Part shown: piece after piece, positions 48,822-57,513 of the stretch | Numbering within the stretch: position 1 is the first letter of the stretch | How the letters are laid out: each line of letters opens with the position of its first letter | Origin: Rhodospirillaceae bacterium | Lineage (GTDB): Bacteria > Pseudomonadota > Alphaproteobacteria > Rhodospirillales > JABHCV01 | Assembly: GCA_014382375.1 (NCBI GenBank) | Contig: JACNJU010000062.1 | Location: 32,836 to 96,835 of the forward strand | Reading direction: 5' to 3' | DNA: 64,000 nt | Notes under the pieces: model-generated | The model's input: only the letters and a program-made list of their open reading frames with translations | Databases searched by the model: none | What the model was told of the DNA's origin: nothing | Translations under genes and position numbers: made by a program

Positions 48822-49624
48822 CCTTCGCTCTTCGCCCGTTCCCAAAGCGCGTCCATTTCCTCCAGATTAGAGGTCTCCGGTGTTTTGCCATCGGTTGCCA
48901 GCATAGCCTCTATGGCCTTGAAACGGCGCTCGAATTTGGCGTTTCCGTGACGCAGGGCCGTCTCCGGGTCAATATCAAGCTTGCGGGCCAGGTTAACGCA
49001 GGTAAACAAAAGATCAGCCATTTCGTCCTGCAAGTGCTCCTTATCTGCCCCCGAAGCCATTTCGGCTGCCATTTCCCTGGATTCTTCATCAAACTTGGCA
49101 AGCACGTCGCTCGCCTGTCGCCAGTCGAAGCCAACGCGGGCGGCGCGTTTTTGCAGTTTTAAAGCTCGCGTCAAGGCGGGCAGGCCGGTTGTCACACCAT
49201 CCAGGGCGCTATGAAGAGCCGTATCGTCGCTCTTTTCCTTGCGTTCCTGGGCTTTCAGGCTTTCCCAGGAACGGGTTTGATCTTCCGTGGTTTTGATATC
49301 GGCATCACCAAATACATGCGGATGGCGGTGCACCAACTTGTTGCAAATGGCATCGGCAACGTCGTCGAAAGAGAAAAGGGCATCTTCTTCGGCCATGCGA
49401 GCATGAAAGACGACCTGCAACAACAAGTCGCCCAATTCATCTACCATGGCAGGCATGTCGTTTTGCTCGATGGCTTCGGCTACTTCGTAGGCTTCTTCAA
49501 TTGTGTGTGGGGCGATGCTGGCAAACGTCTGCTCGACATCCCACGGACAGCCCTTTTCGGGATCGCGCAGCAAGGCCATGATGCTAATCAGCCGCTTGAT
49601 TGGTTCTTCAGTTGCTGAACTCAT
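48818..49624 (-). CDS. mazG: Nucleoside triphosphate pyrophosphohydrolase MazG
   Basis: 268-residue all-alpha NTP pyrophosphatase that removes phosphates from (d)NTPs, including oxidised or non-canonical ones. Two MazG repeats are visible. The first has GCPWDVEQTFASIAPHTIEE and EELxD-type metal residues in MVDELGDLLLQVVFHA. The second, near residues 160-230, has LQDEMADLLFTCVNLA. The start at 49624 matches the family opening; 49648 is an in-frame alternative. The downstream lipoprotein overlaps by 4 bp. Confidence 0.94.
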   Translation of the reverse strand: MSSATEEPIKRLISIMALLRDPEKGCPWDVEQTFASIAPHTIEEAYEVAEAIEQNDMPAMVDELGDLLLQVVFHARMAEEDALFSFDDVADAICNKLVHRHPHVFGDADIKTTEDQTRSWESLKAQERKEKSDDTALHSALDGVTTGLPALTRALKLQKRAARVGFDWRQASDVLAKFDEESREMAAEMASGADKEHLQDEMADLLFTCVNLARKLDIDPETALRHGNAKFERRFKAIEAMLATDGKTPETSNLEEMDALWERAKSEG

Positions 49625-49929
49625 TGTCGATCCTTCAAATTCAAACACACCATAACCGCCGCCAGAAAGGACGGGAAGGGATCATTATCCAAGGCCCGTA
49701 TTTGATCTTTTCAACCCCCTTTGCCGAGTCGATGGTAACATTATAAATCGCATAATGTATATTATGGAAAATATGATATTATTATTTACTTTCAAATACT
49801 TATATATTGCTTAAGAATCATATACTTGATACTGAAAATCGTCGTATGGGTCTCCTGATGACAATTTGGCGTCGTTATAGACGGGCTGGTTCAACCGTCC
49901 TTACAGAGAACCGGTAACGGATGAAAAAT
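49625..49929. other. 305-bp intergenic region with a strongly AT-rich core
   Basis: No gene is visible on either strand. The segment from about 49738 to 49830 is far richer in A+T than the surroundings. On the minus strand it holds a TATAAT (49740-49745) about 115 bp before the mazG start and a TTGAAA near 49790, so it probably contains the mazG promoter, but I cannot pair a -35 and -10 at proper spacing. A 23-codon ORF at 49846 has no ribosome site and is not credited. Confidence 0.5.
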
Positions 49930-50703
49930 TCAGGCTTCGAGAATCATTCCGTCGAAGGCAGGTTCAACGTGGTCTGGAAGCCGTTTGTTCAAAGTGTCGT
50001 AATCGAACCCATAACCCAAATGAGAAAGGACCCCTCGCCTTGCAGCTATTCGTTCGATCCATCCCAGGGCCTTGTCAACATGAGCGTGCGTCGGATGCGG
50101 GTGGTCAATCAGGGTGCCGATAATCCAGGTGTCGACGCCCTTTAGAATGTCGAAGGCATTTTCCGGTAATTCAACCACGTCTGTGGTATAGGCAATCGGC
50201 CCGAAGCGAAATCCCAAGGTGTCGCAAAAACCATGATCCTGGGAAAAGACCTGAATGTCGATGTTGCCAATGTTCAGGGTGTCGCCATCATTCAGTTCAT
50301 GCGGGACGAGCGTCGGCTTGTAGTATATGTCGGCATTTTCAGCCAAAGGCTCGAGCACATAGCCGAAACGTTCCTTGATGACATGCAGTGTGTCCGCATC
50401 GGCATAAACATCAATGGCGGCATTCATTTCCCGGTTAATCTGGCGTAAATCATCGATCCCATGAAGGTGATCGGCGTGATAATGGGTGAAAAGCACGGCG
50501 TCCAGGCGATTTACGTCGGCGCTCAACAATTGCTGACGCAAATCGGGCGAGGTGTCGACGAGAAGGCAGGTATCACCGTTTTCAACCAGTATGGACGGCC
50601 TGAGGCGACTGTTTTTCGGGTTATTGGGATCACATTTGCCCCACCCCCTGCCGACGGCCGGGGTGCCGCTGGAACCGCCACATCCCAAAATAGTCACCTT
50701 CAT
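49930..50703 (-). CDS. Metallo-beta-lactamase-fold hydrolase (PhnP-like phosphodiesterase)
   Basis: 257-residue MBL-fold enzyme. The metal motif LFTHYHADHLHGIDDLR is near residue 72. An N-terminal glycine motif LGCGGSSGTPAVGRGWGKCD, with a cysteine, and DHGFCDTLGFRFGP near 155 resemble PhnP, a cyclic ribose phosphodiesterase. No phn genes are present, so the substrate is unknown. It overlaps tatD by 4 bp; the tatD-MBL pair after metG is common in alphaproteobacteria. Confidence 0.9.
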   Translation of the reverse strand: MKVTILGCGGSSGTPAVGRGWGKCDPNNPKNSRLRPSILVENGDTCLLVDTSPDLRQQLLSADVNRLDAVLFTHYHADHLHGIDDLRQINREMNAAIDVYADADTLHVIKERFGYVLEPLAENADIYYKPTLVPHELNDGDTLNIGNIDIQVFSQDHGFCDTLGFRFGPIAYTTDVVELPENAFDILKGVDTWIIGTLIDHPHPTHAHVDKALGWIERIAARRGVLSHLGYGFDYDTLNKRLPDHVEPAFDGMILEA

Positions 50704-51488
50704 ACTGGTAGCGCCTTGCGGGCTTTTGAAAACAGGGAGAAAAAGTTGTCGGTTGTGACTCTCGCCACCTCATCCAGGCTTAAGCCTTTGATTTCAGATA
50801 TTTTTTCTGCCGTATGCCGGGTAAAAGCCGGTTCGTTGCGCTTGCCGCGCCGTGGTACAGGAGCCAGATACGGGGCGTCAGTCTCCACCAGCAAGCGCTC
50901 CAGCGGCACATCCTTGACGATCGCGCGCAACTCATCGGCTGTTTTGAATGTGACAATCCCTGAAATGGACAGATACAAGCCCAGTTCCAGGGCCGTATCG
51001 GCAAGTTTACGGGAGCTGGAAAAGCAGTGGAGAAGGCCGGTGAATTCCCCCTTCCCCATCTCTTCGACAAGAATTTCAGCCATTTCATCATCTGCGTCTC
51101 GTGTATGGACGACCAATGGCAAACCCATCTGACGCGACGCCTCTATATGGGCCTGGAATTGACGCTTCTGAATATCGCGCGGGCTTTTGTCGTAATAGAA
51201 ATCAAGCCCGGTTTCGCCGAATCCTATAACCTTGTCATCAGCCGCCATCCTGATCAGATGTTCGGCCGTCACTTCGGGTTCCTTGTCCGCATTGTGGGGA
51301 TGAATGCCAACGGTACAGAAAATATTGTCGTAGCGTTTGGCGATTGCCAGCACCTGGTCAAACTTTGTCACATAGGTGCAAATGGAAAGCATGTGATTAA
51401 CGCCTACCTCAGCAGCGCGCACAACAATGTCTTCCATATCGTCGGCAAAATCGGGAAAATCCAAATGACAGTGGCTATCTACGAGCAT
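50700..51488 (-). CDS. tatD: TatD-family metal-dependent deoxyribonuclease
   Basis: 262-residue TIM-barrel nuclease. The metal ligands are seen in VDSHCHLDFPDF at residue 3, GETGLDFYYD near 92, PLVVHTRDAD near 125 and LVETDAPYLAPVP near 202. TatD proteins cut DNA 3' ends and take part in repair. It overlaps the MBL gene by 4 bp. ATG start is well supported. Confidence 0.94.
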   Translation of the reverse strand: MLVDSHCHLDFPDFADDMEDIVVRAAEVGVNHMLSICTYVTKFDQVLAIAKRYDNIFCTVGIHPHNADKEPEVTAEHLIRMAADDKVIGFGETGLDFYYDKSPRDIQKRQFQAHIEASRQMGLPLVVHTRDADDEMAEILVEEMGKGEFTGLLHCFSSSRKLADTALELGLYLSISGIVTFKTADELRAIVKDVPLERLLVETDAPYLAPVPRRGKRNEPAFTRHTAEKISEIKGLSLDEVARVTTDNFFSLFSKARKALPV

Positions 51489-51574
51489 GTGCGGGGCCTG
51501 GCCTGAAAATTATAAGATATTGTTTCTAAAGCCAAATTTTACAGCTGTCACCACTATAGTTTTGCTTTGCGGGC

Positions 51575-51614
51575 AAAAAAAGGCACCGCCATATATGGGG
51601 GAATTGGCGGCGCC
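51575..51614 (-). terminator. Rho-independent terminator for the 38-residue protein gene
   Basis: Read on the minus strand, a 10-bp GC-rich stem (51605-51614 with 51582-51591, one G-U pair) closes a 13-nt loop and is followed by TTTTTTT (51581-51575). It starts 27 nt after the small gene's stop. Confidence 0.88.
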
Positions 51615-51640
51615 AAAAGGCAAAACGAATTCGTCAGTTT

Positions 51641-51757
51641 TTAAGAAGCAGGCGTCGTCGGGATAACTCCTGCGGCGAATGCTATCAGAACCAATACCAC
51701 CATCAGACCAACGACGCCGACCGTCCACAAATAAGTCTTCTTATCGTCTTGGGTCAT
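51641..51757 (-). CDS. 38-residue single-span membrane protein of unknown function
   Basis: A complete short ORF: charged N-terminus MTQDDKKTYLW, then a hydrophobic helix TVGVVGLMVVLVLIAFAAG, then the short tail VIPTTPAS. A near-ideal ribosome-binding site GGAGGTGA directly precedes the ATG, and a strong terminator follows. So it is very probably translated, and from its own short mRNA. It lies between metG and tatD, splitting that otherwise common run. I do not recognise the family; small respiratory-complex subunits look like this, but nothing links it to one. Confidence 0.75.
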   Translation of the reverse strand: MTQDDKKTYLWTVGVVGLMVVLVLIAFAAGVIPTTPAS

Positions 51758-51780
51758 ATTCACCTCCACTAACAATCAAA

Positions 51781-51811
51781 GCCGCGCGGCAAGATTACAA
51801 GGAGGCGCCTC
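51781..51811. repeat. Two adjacent 10-bp palindromes in the leader of the 38-residue gene
   Basis: GCCGCGCGGC (51781-51790) and GAGGCGCCTC (51802-51811) are exact palindromes 11 bp apart, 24-54 bp upstream of the small gene's start. They may form RNA hairpins in its 5' leader or be protein sites. No function is shown. Confidence 0.35.
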
Positions 51812-51883
51812 AATGGCTATACCATAGCACAAAAGTCGGATTTTTGGAATGGCGCAGATAACCGTTGCTGAATTCCGCCGAAT

Positions 51884-53434
51884 TTAAACCTCTTCCTCGA
51901 CGAATCTGGGGAACACACCCTCGGGCTTTGGTAAAGTGGTGCCTGGAAGCAAACTGTGGCCTTCTCCAAAACAGGCAAAGGAACGTTTCCCAGGATCGAT
52001 GGCCAACTGATCAAGCATTCGGGCCATGGTGTCTGGCATGAATGGTTGCAAAACGAGAGCGATCCGGCGAATAACTTCAGGAAGGACGTAAAGGACCGTC
52101 GCCATGCGCTGCGGGTCTTCCTTTTTCAATTTCCACGGCGCCTGGCTGTCCACGTAGCCATTGGCCGCACGAATAACCACCCATACCATTTCCAGTCCTT
52201 CATTAAAGGATTGGCGATCAATGGCATCACGAAGTTGTTCAAGCAACAACCCCGCAGCATCCAGTAAACGGTTGTCGTCATCGGTAAATTCGCCATGAAC
52301 AGGTAACTTCCCGTCGCAATTTTTGGCGACCATGGACAGCACCCGCTGGGCCAGATTGCCAAGATCATTGGCCAGTTCGCCATTCATGCGGTTGACCATC
52401 GCCTGGTGCGAGAAATCACCATCATTACCAAAAGGAACTTCCCTGAGCAGGAAATAACGGACCTGATCAAGGCCATACCTGGCAACAAGGTCATGAGGAT
52501 CAATGACGTTGCCAAAGGACTTTGAAATCTTTTCACCCTCATTGGTCCACCAACCATGTGCATAGACCCGCTTTGGTGCTTCAAGCCCTGCGGCGAGCAG
52601 GAAAGCCGGCCAATAGACGGCGTGAAAGCGCAGGATATCCTTGCCCACCATGTGCAGATCGCAAGGCCAGTATTTAGCGTATTCGCCGCTTTCGGTTTCC
52701 GGATAGCCGACCCCGGTGATGTAGTTGGTCAATGCATCAAGCCACACATACATAATGTGCTCATCGTCCCCGGGAACCGGAATCCCCCATTTAAACGTGG
52801 TCCGTGATACGGAAAGATCCCTAAGGCCACCTTTGACAAAACTGATGACCTCGTTGCGCCGTGACTGGGGGGCGATGAAATCAGGGTTGGCGTCGTAGAA
52901 TTCCAGCAGTTTGTCGCCCCACGTGGAAAGCCTGAAGAAGTAGCTTGGTTCTTCGACCCATTCGACTTCGGCTCCTGAAGGGGCAATTTTCTTGCCGTCA
53001 GGTCCGTCTGTCAGTTCCCCTTCCCCGTAAAAGGCTTCATCGCGAACTGCGTACCAGCCAGAATAACTGTCCAGATAGATTTCTTCTTTTTCCATAAGCT
53101 TTTGCCACAAGTCCTGAACGGCATGTTTGTGACGCTCCTCGGTGGTGCGGATGAAATCGTCATGAGTGAAGTTCATCAAATCGGCAAGATCGCGGAAGTT
53201 TTGCGAGACCTTGTCGGTAAACGCCTTGGGGTCGACACCGGCGGCAAGTGCTGATTTTTCAACCTTTTGGCCGTGCTCGTCTGTACCGGTTAAAAACTTG
53301 ACGTCAAAACCATCCAGCCGCTTGAAGCGGGCCAGCACATCACAGGCCAGTGTCGTATAGGCATGGCCGATGTGCGGGGCATCGTTGACATAATAAATCG
53401 GCGTCGTCACGTAAAAGGGTGTAATTGAACTCAC
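51884..53434 (-). CDS. metG: Methionyl-tRNA synthetase
   Basis: 516-residue class I synthetase. The HIGH motif is in NDAPHIGHAYT near residue 20, the KMSKS variant is EKISKSFGNVIDP near 305, and GTDEHGQKVEKSA is near 50. The connective domain has no zinc cysteines (it reads GWYAVRDEAFYGEGEL), which is the zinc-less subclass, and there is no C-terminal dimerisation domain. The start is GTG at 53434. It lies 12 bp after holB on the same strand. Confidence 0.96.
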   Translation of the reverse strand: MSSITPFYVTTPIYYVNDAPHIGHAYTTLACDVLARFKRLDGFDVKFLTGTDEHGQKVEKSALAAGVDPKAFTDKVSQNFRDLADLMNFTHDDFIRTTEERHKHAVQDLWQKLMEKEEIYLDSYSGWYAVRDEAFYGEGELTDGPDGKKIAPSGAEVEWVEEPSYFFRLSTWGDKLLEFYDANPDFIAPQSRRNEVISFVKGGLRDLSVSRTTFKWGIPVPGDDEHIMYVWLDALTNYITGVGYPETESGEYAKYWPCDLHMVGKDILRFHAVYWPAFLLAAGLEAPKRVYAHGWWTNEGEKISKSFGNVIDPHDLVARYGLDQVRYFLLREVPFGNDGDFSHQAMVNRMNGELANDLGNLAQRVLSMVAKNCDGKLPVHGEFTDDDNRLLDAAGLLLEQLRDAIDRQSFNEGLEMVWVVIRAANGYVDSQAPWKLKKEDPQRMATVLYVLPEVIRRIALVLQPFMPDTMARMLDQLAIDPGKRSFACFGEGHSLLPGTTLPKPEGVFPRFVEEEV

Positions 53435-53446
53435 TCCACAGAAAAA

Positions 53447-54568
53447 CTAACCTTGCGCAGCTTTTTCAAGGGCCAGGAAGATCGTGATGATCATTTGTCG
53501 CCGGTCCATGTTGATGGCGTCGGTCCGGGCAAGCAGATGATTGATCTTGTCCCATACCTCCAGCCAGCTTGCAAGGGAACTGGAAACGCCAAGACGGTTA
53601 TTTAATAGCTGCTCTGGGCTGCCCACACCCTGATCACCACGCGAAACAGATAAAATCATCCGCCCCAACCATCCCAACAGAAGGTCTGCAAAGGTTTGAA
53701 ACGCCATGTCGGCACCGGCCCGGCCCAGTTTCCCCGCCAGCGTGTGAAGGGCTGCAACATCAAGGCGCGGCAGGCTTTCAAGTAACTCGAGAATATCTCT
53801 ATACAGTTCCAGTCCGCCCTCTTCTTCAAGATCAAGGGCGCGCCCGATGCTGCCCTCGGCCAGGCGCGCCAGTTCCCCGGCATCGTCCGGGGACATTTGC
53901 GGATGCTGTGCGCTCAATAATCCGGTGACGACAGCTTCATCGAGAGTGGACAGCGTCAGTTTGCGACACCGCGAGCGGATCGTTGGCAGCAAGCGACCAG
54001 AATTATGGCTGACAAGAAGGAGAATCGCTTTTGCCGGTGGTTCTTCAAGCACTTTCAAAACGGCGTTGGCGGCGTTGCGGTTCATTTCATCTGCGCTATC
54101 AATAATAACTACCCGCCAACCCCCTTCGGCTGCTGACAGGGACATGAACGAACCGATGGAACGGACATCATCGACGACGATTTCGGTTTTGTATTTACCC
54201 TTCTTTTCGTCAAACTGCCGCTCTATCACTTTCAGGTCCGCATGAGCACCGGCGGCGATGCGATGGAAAACCGGGTCATCGATGGAGACGCTTAAACTGC
54301 TCAAGTCGTCTTTGGGAAGTTCTTCGCCAAACAAACCATTGTCTGCGGGTGCCTCACCGCCCTTGGCCAGCAGGAACCGGGCGAAGCGATACGCCAGTGT
54401 CGCCTTGCCAATACCCCTGGGCCCGCACAAAAGCCAGGCATGGGCGAGACGTCCTGAATTAAAGGCATCAAGCAGAACTTTCTCTGCCTGATCATGGCCA
54501 CGAAGGTCGCTGTTTTTTCGCGGGTGAGGAACCCCTTCGTCTTCATCGGGTAAAACCTGCGCATTCAT
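53447..54568 (-). CDS. holB: DNA polymerase III delta-prime subunit
   Basis: 373-residue clamp-loader subunit. RFC-box features include WLLCGPRGIGKATLAYRFAR near residue 42 and the sensor-like LLVSHNSGRLLPTIRSRCRK near 185. The AAA+ fold is followed by a helical collar domain. It loads the beta clamp with DnaX and HolA. The ATG overlaps the tmk stop by 4 bp; tmk-holB-metG-tatD is a standard order. Confidence 0.93.
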   Translation of the reverse strand: MNAQVLPDEDEGVPHPRKNSDLRGHDQAEKVLLDAFNSGRLAHAWLLCGPRGIGKATLAYRFARFLLAKGGEAPADNGLFGEELPKDDLSSLSVSIDDPVFHRIAAGAHADLKVIERQFDEKKGKYKTEIVVDDVRSIGSFMSLSAAEGGWRVVIIDSADEMNRNAANAVLKVLEEPPAKAILLLVSHNSGRLLPTIRSRCRKLTLSTLDEAVVTGLLSAQHPQMSPDDAGELARLAEGSIGRALDLEEEGGLELYRDILELLESLPRLDVAALHTLAGKLGRAGADMAFQTFADLLLGWLGRMILSVSRGDQGVGSPEQLLNNRLGVSSSLASWLEVWDKINHLLARTDAINMDRRQMIITIFLALEKAAQG

Positions 54569-55203
54569 GACAAAGGCACCGACAGGCGCTCGCTAACAAT
54601 GCTGCGGATTTGAGCCGCGACCTGTTCGATAGAAGCAGAGGCATCGATAACAACACAGCGCTCCGGTTCCTGGCTGGCTATTTGCAAGAACCCCTGACGC
54701 AAGCGTTCGTGAAAACCATGGCCCATGCGCTCGAAGCGGTCTTCGCCCTGTCCCCTGGCACCGGCGCGCTCAAGGCCAATTTCGAGATCAAGATCAAAGA
54801 TAATGGTCAGATCAGGTTTAAAGTCCCCCAGCACGGCTGAAGCCAGTTTATCGATGGCCTGACGCTCAACGCCATGGCCAAAACCTTGATACGCCATCGT
54901 CGAATCGGCAAAGCGGTCGGAGATCACCCACTGCCCTTTCTCAAGGGCCGGATACACGGTTTTGTCCAGATGTTCGGCGCGAGCCGCATAGTTAAGCAAG
55001 GCCTCGCTCATGGGTGTCCAGCGGTTGGTCGCGCCATTGACAAGAAGGGCGCGAATTTCTTCTGCACCGGGTGCGCCGCCGGGTTCGCGGGTGCTGATGA
55101 CATCGATATCTGTGTCCCTCAGGGCAGCAGCCAGCAGTTCTACTTGTGTAGATTTACCGGTGCCTTCGCCGCCTTCAAATGTAATGAACCTGCCCTTGGA
55201 CAC
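54565..55203 (-). CDS. tmk: Thymidylate kinase
   Basis: 212-residue enzyme that makes dTDP from dTMP. P-loop FEGGEGTGKSTQ is near residue 9, the DR motif is in SDRFADSTMAYQGFG near 93, and the lid has RAGARGQGEDRFE near 148. I use GTG at 55203, because the product then starts with SKGRFITFEGG as in relatives. TTG at 55212 is an in-frame alternative with GGGGAG just upstream, so the start is uncertain by three codons. Confidence 0.94.
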   Translation of the reverse strand: MSKGRFITFEGGEGTGKSTQVELLAAALRDTDIDVISTREPGGAPGAEEIRALLVNGATNRWTPMSEALLNYAARAEHLDKTVYPALEKGQWVISDRFADSTMAYQGFGHGVERQAIDKLASAVLGDFKPDLTIIFDLDLEIGLERAGARGQGEDRFERMGHGFHERLRQGFLQIASQEPERCVVIDASASIEQVAAQIRSIVSERLSVPLS

Positions 55204-55221
55204 CCCTTGCAAACTCCCCGT

Positions 55222-56373
55222 TCAATCTGAGCCGCCAAACAGAATGTAGTTGAAAGCCGCCATCAGACGACCGATCAAACCCAGTTGTTCAACATCGGCT
55301 GCGGCGACAAGGGGAACTTCCACCGTCTTCTCGCCTGGGGCCGTCACGCTCAGGGTTGCCAGCATATCACCTTTTTTGACTGGTGCCGGTATTGGTCCCA
55401 GATAGTTGATCTTCACTTTCATTTCCCGACGCGCTTTTTTATGCAACGTCAGTTTCAGTTCGTCTTCGATCATCAAGGAAACAGTGGGTTCCGTGCCAAG
55501 CCATACAACGGCTTCCTCGACAATTTCCCCGGCCCCTAAAAGGGCGTAATTGCCAAATTCGCGGAAACCCCATTCAAGTAGTCTTTCGGGTTCGCGGGAG
55601 CGTTCCTTCTTGGAAGGCAGTCCATTAACCACCAGCACCAGACGCCGATCACCACGGACTGCCGAAGCGGTCAATCCGTAACCAGAATCCTGGGTATGGC
55701 CGGTCTTCAGGCCATCTGCACCCATGTCCTTGTAGATTAACGGGTTGCGATTGTTTTGTTTGATACCGTTGTAGACGAAACTTTTTTCTGAAAAGTAATG
55801 ATAATATTCGGGAAACTGATCAATGATCATTTTCGCCAGGACGGCCAAATCCCTGGGTGACATCATGTGTTCGGGGTGTGGCCAACCGGTTGAATTTTTG
55901 AACGTGCTGGCCTTTAAGCCGATTTCGCGGCCATGGACCGTCATTTCCTCTGCGAAGGCTTCTTCTGAGACGGAAATTCCTTCGGCTATGACGATACAGG
56001 CGTCATTGCCCGACTGAATAATAATGCCACGGATAATATCCTCGATGCGGACCCGCTTTCCGGGTACCAGAAACATTGTTGAACCGCCACTCTTTGCACC
56101 GCCTTTACGCCAGGCGTTTTCGCTGACGGAAAATTTATCTTCCAGCGACAAGCGACCGTCACGGAGCCGCTCGAAGACCATGTACAGGGTCATCAATTTG
56201 CTCATGGATGCTGGTGCCATTGGCACATCGACGTCCTTTTCAAACAGGACGGCCCCTGTTTCCACATCCATCAAAATGGCTTGTTTGGCCAGCGTTTCAA
56301 CGGCTTGAGCCGAGGAGGCAAAAACAAATGTCAGGGCGGCAAGAACAAAAACGCGGAGATGAGAGGACAGCAT
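55222..56373 (-). CDS. D-alanyl-D-alanine carboxypeptidase (DacA/DacC type, penicillin-binding protein)
   Basis: 383-residue low-molecular-weight PBP that trims the terminal D-Ala of peptidoglycan stem peptides. A signal peptide ends near SSAQA. The active-site motifs are SMSKLM (catalytic Ser), SGNDA and KTGHTQ. A C-terminal beta domain and a final amphipathic helix (GLIGRLMAAFNYILFG) suit membrane attachment. The start at 56373 puts the signal peptide at the N-terminus; the longer frame would add 52 residues. It sits between rlpA and tmk. Confidence 0.94.
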   Translation of the reverse strand: MLSSHLRVFVLAALTFVFASSAQAVETLAKQAILMDVETGAVLFEKDVDVPMAPASMSKLMTLYMVFERLRDGRLSLEDKFSVSENAWRKGGAKSGGSTMFLVPGKRVRIEDIIRGIIIQSGNDACIVIAEGISVSEEAFAEEMTVHGREIGLKASTFKNSTGWPHPEHMMSPRDLAVLAKMIIDQFPEYYHYFSEKSFVYNGIKQNNRNPLIYKDMGADGLKTGHTQDSGYGLTASAVRGDRRLVLVVNGLPSKKERSREPERLLEWGFREFGNYALLGAGEIVEEAVVWLGTEPTVSLMIEDELKLTLHKKARREMKVKINYLGPIPAPVKKGDMLATLSVTAPGEKTVEVPLVAAADVEQLGLIGRLMAAFNYILFGGSD

Positions 56374-56410
56374 CGTCAGGTAAATTTCCGTTAAAGGGGA
56401 CAGCAGAGCA

Positions 56411-57430
56411 TCAATCAACGATGGTTCTGGCATCGGTATAACCCGACGCGATGACTTGCTCAAGCATATGATCAGCATCGGCAATTGATTCGATAGGGCC
56501 AACCCTGACCCGGAACAGATCACGGCCATTTACAAGAACCGGAGAGACCTTAACCGATCCCAAGCTGGACAAAATAGCACGAACCCGGTTGGCGTTGTCG
56601 AAGTTGGCGAACGCGCCAGCCTGTATAAAAATGCGCGTCTGGTCCGGGACGGGTTCAAGGGTCACTTCATTACTTACCGGAGAATTCGCTACTTGTTCAG
56701 GTTCGGACAGGGGTGGAGGCGCGGGAGCCGAAACCGGGGTCGGGCTTATTTGTTCATTACTGCCGATCACCGGCAAAGCCTGACTGCTGACTTTCGGTTT
56801 GGGCATACTATCGATGGTAATGGGCGTACCAATTTCTGCCAATTCTGCAACACCCTTGAGACGAGCCGCCATTGCCCGACTTTCATCGGCCAGAATTCGC
56901 ACCCGAATACTCGCTGTCCCCTGTTTTTGGAACCCGAGTAATTGCGCAGCGCGGCGCGACAGATCGAGGATTCTTCCATGAGCATAGGGACCACGATCAT
57001 TGATACGGACATTCAGGGTCCGGCCATTTCCCAAATTGGTAACTCTTACAACGCTGGGTAAAGGCAAGGTCCGGTGGGCCGCAGAAATCCCATTCATATC
57101 GTAGATTTCACCGTTGGCCGTCTTGCGTCCGTGAAATTTGGGTCCATACCAGGAACCAATTCCGGTTTCATCGTATTCGAAATTTTCCTGCGGATAATAC
57201 CAGACGCCCTTGATTTGATAGGGCTTGCCAATCTTGTACTTGCCAAAGGTGGTTCTTTTTTCAGCGTCGCTTTTCTTCGATACCTGTTTGACCGTCTGGG
57301 CAATGAATTGGGTTTCGGCGCAAGCCCCAAGCAATAGTGAAGTTGCGATCAATACCGCCAGACCAACAGCCCTTTGGCCCCAAAGAAGACCAGGCAGAAA
57401 TTGATTAATATAAGCCCGCTGCGGGATCAT
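56411..57430 (-). CDS. rlpA: Septal ring lytic transglycosylase RlpA with SPOR domain (lipoprotein)
   Basis: 339-residue lipoprotein. The signal peptide ends in SLLLGAC. A double-psi beta-barrel domain at about 95-190 carries GIGSWYGPKFHGRKTANGE and INDRGPYAHGRILDLS. A proline-rich linker follows, then a C-terminal SPOR domain (about 265-339, from RIFIQAGAFANFDNA) that binds denuded glycan at the division site. The start at 57430 is chosen from the signal peptide. It precedes the carboxypeptidase gene. Confidence 0.94.
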   Translation of the reverse strand: MIPQRAYINQFLPGLLWGQRAVGLAVLIATSLLLGACAETQFIAQTVKQVSKKSDAEKRTTFGKYKIGKPYQIKGVWYYPQENFEYDETGIGSWYGPKFHGRKTANGEIYDMNGISAAHRTLPLPSVVRVTNLGNGRTLNVRINDRGPYAHGRILDLSRRAAQLLGFQKQGTASIRVRILADESRAMAARLKGVAELAEIGTPITIDSMPKPKVSSQALPVIGSNEQISPTPVSAPAPPPLSEPEQVANSPVSNEVTLEPVPDQTRIFIQAGAFANFDNANRVRAILSSLGSVKVSPVLVNGRDLFRVRVGPIESIADADHMLEQVIASGYTDARTIVD

Positions 57431-57513
57431 GGTGGACCGCCCTTTGTACGCGGTGAATGAATACAAACCACACGATATGGTGTGGGAGTAAAGCAAGTGT
57501 TAAAAGATTTTTT

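Noticed and set aside
49846..49917. 23-codon basic ORF in the AT-rich gap
   Set aside because: No ribosome-binding site and no sign of protein-like conservation that I can judge.
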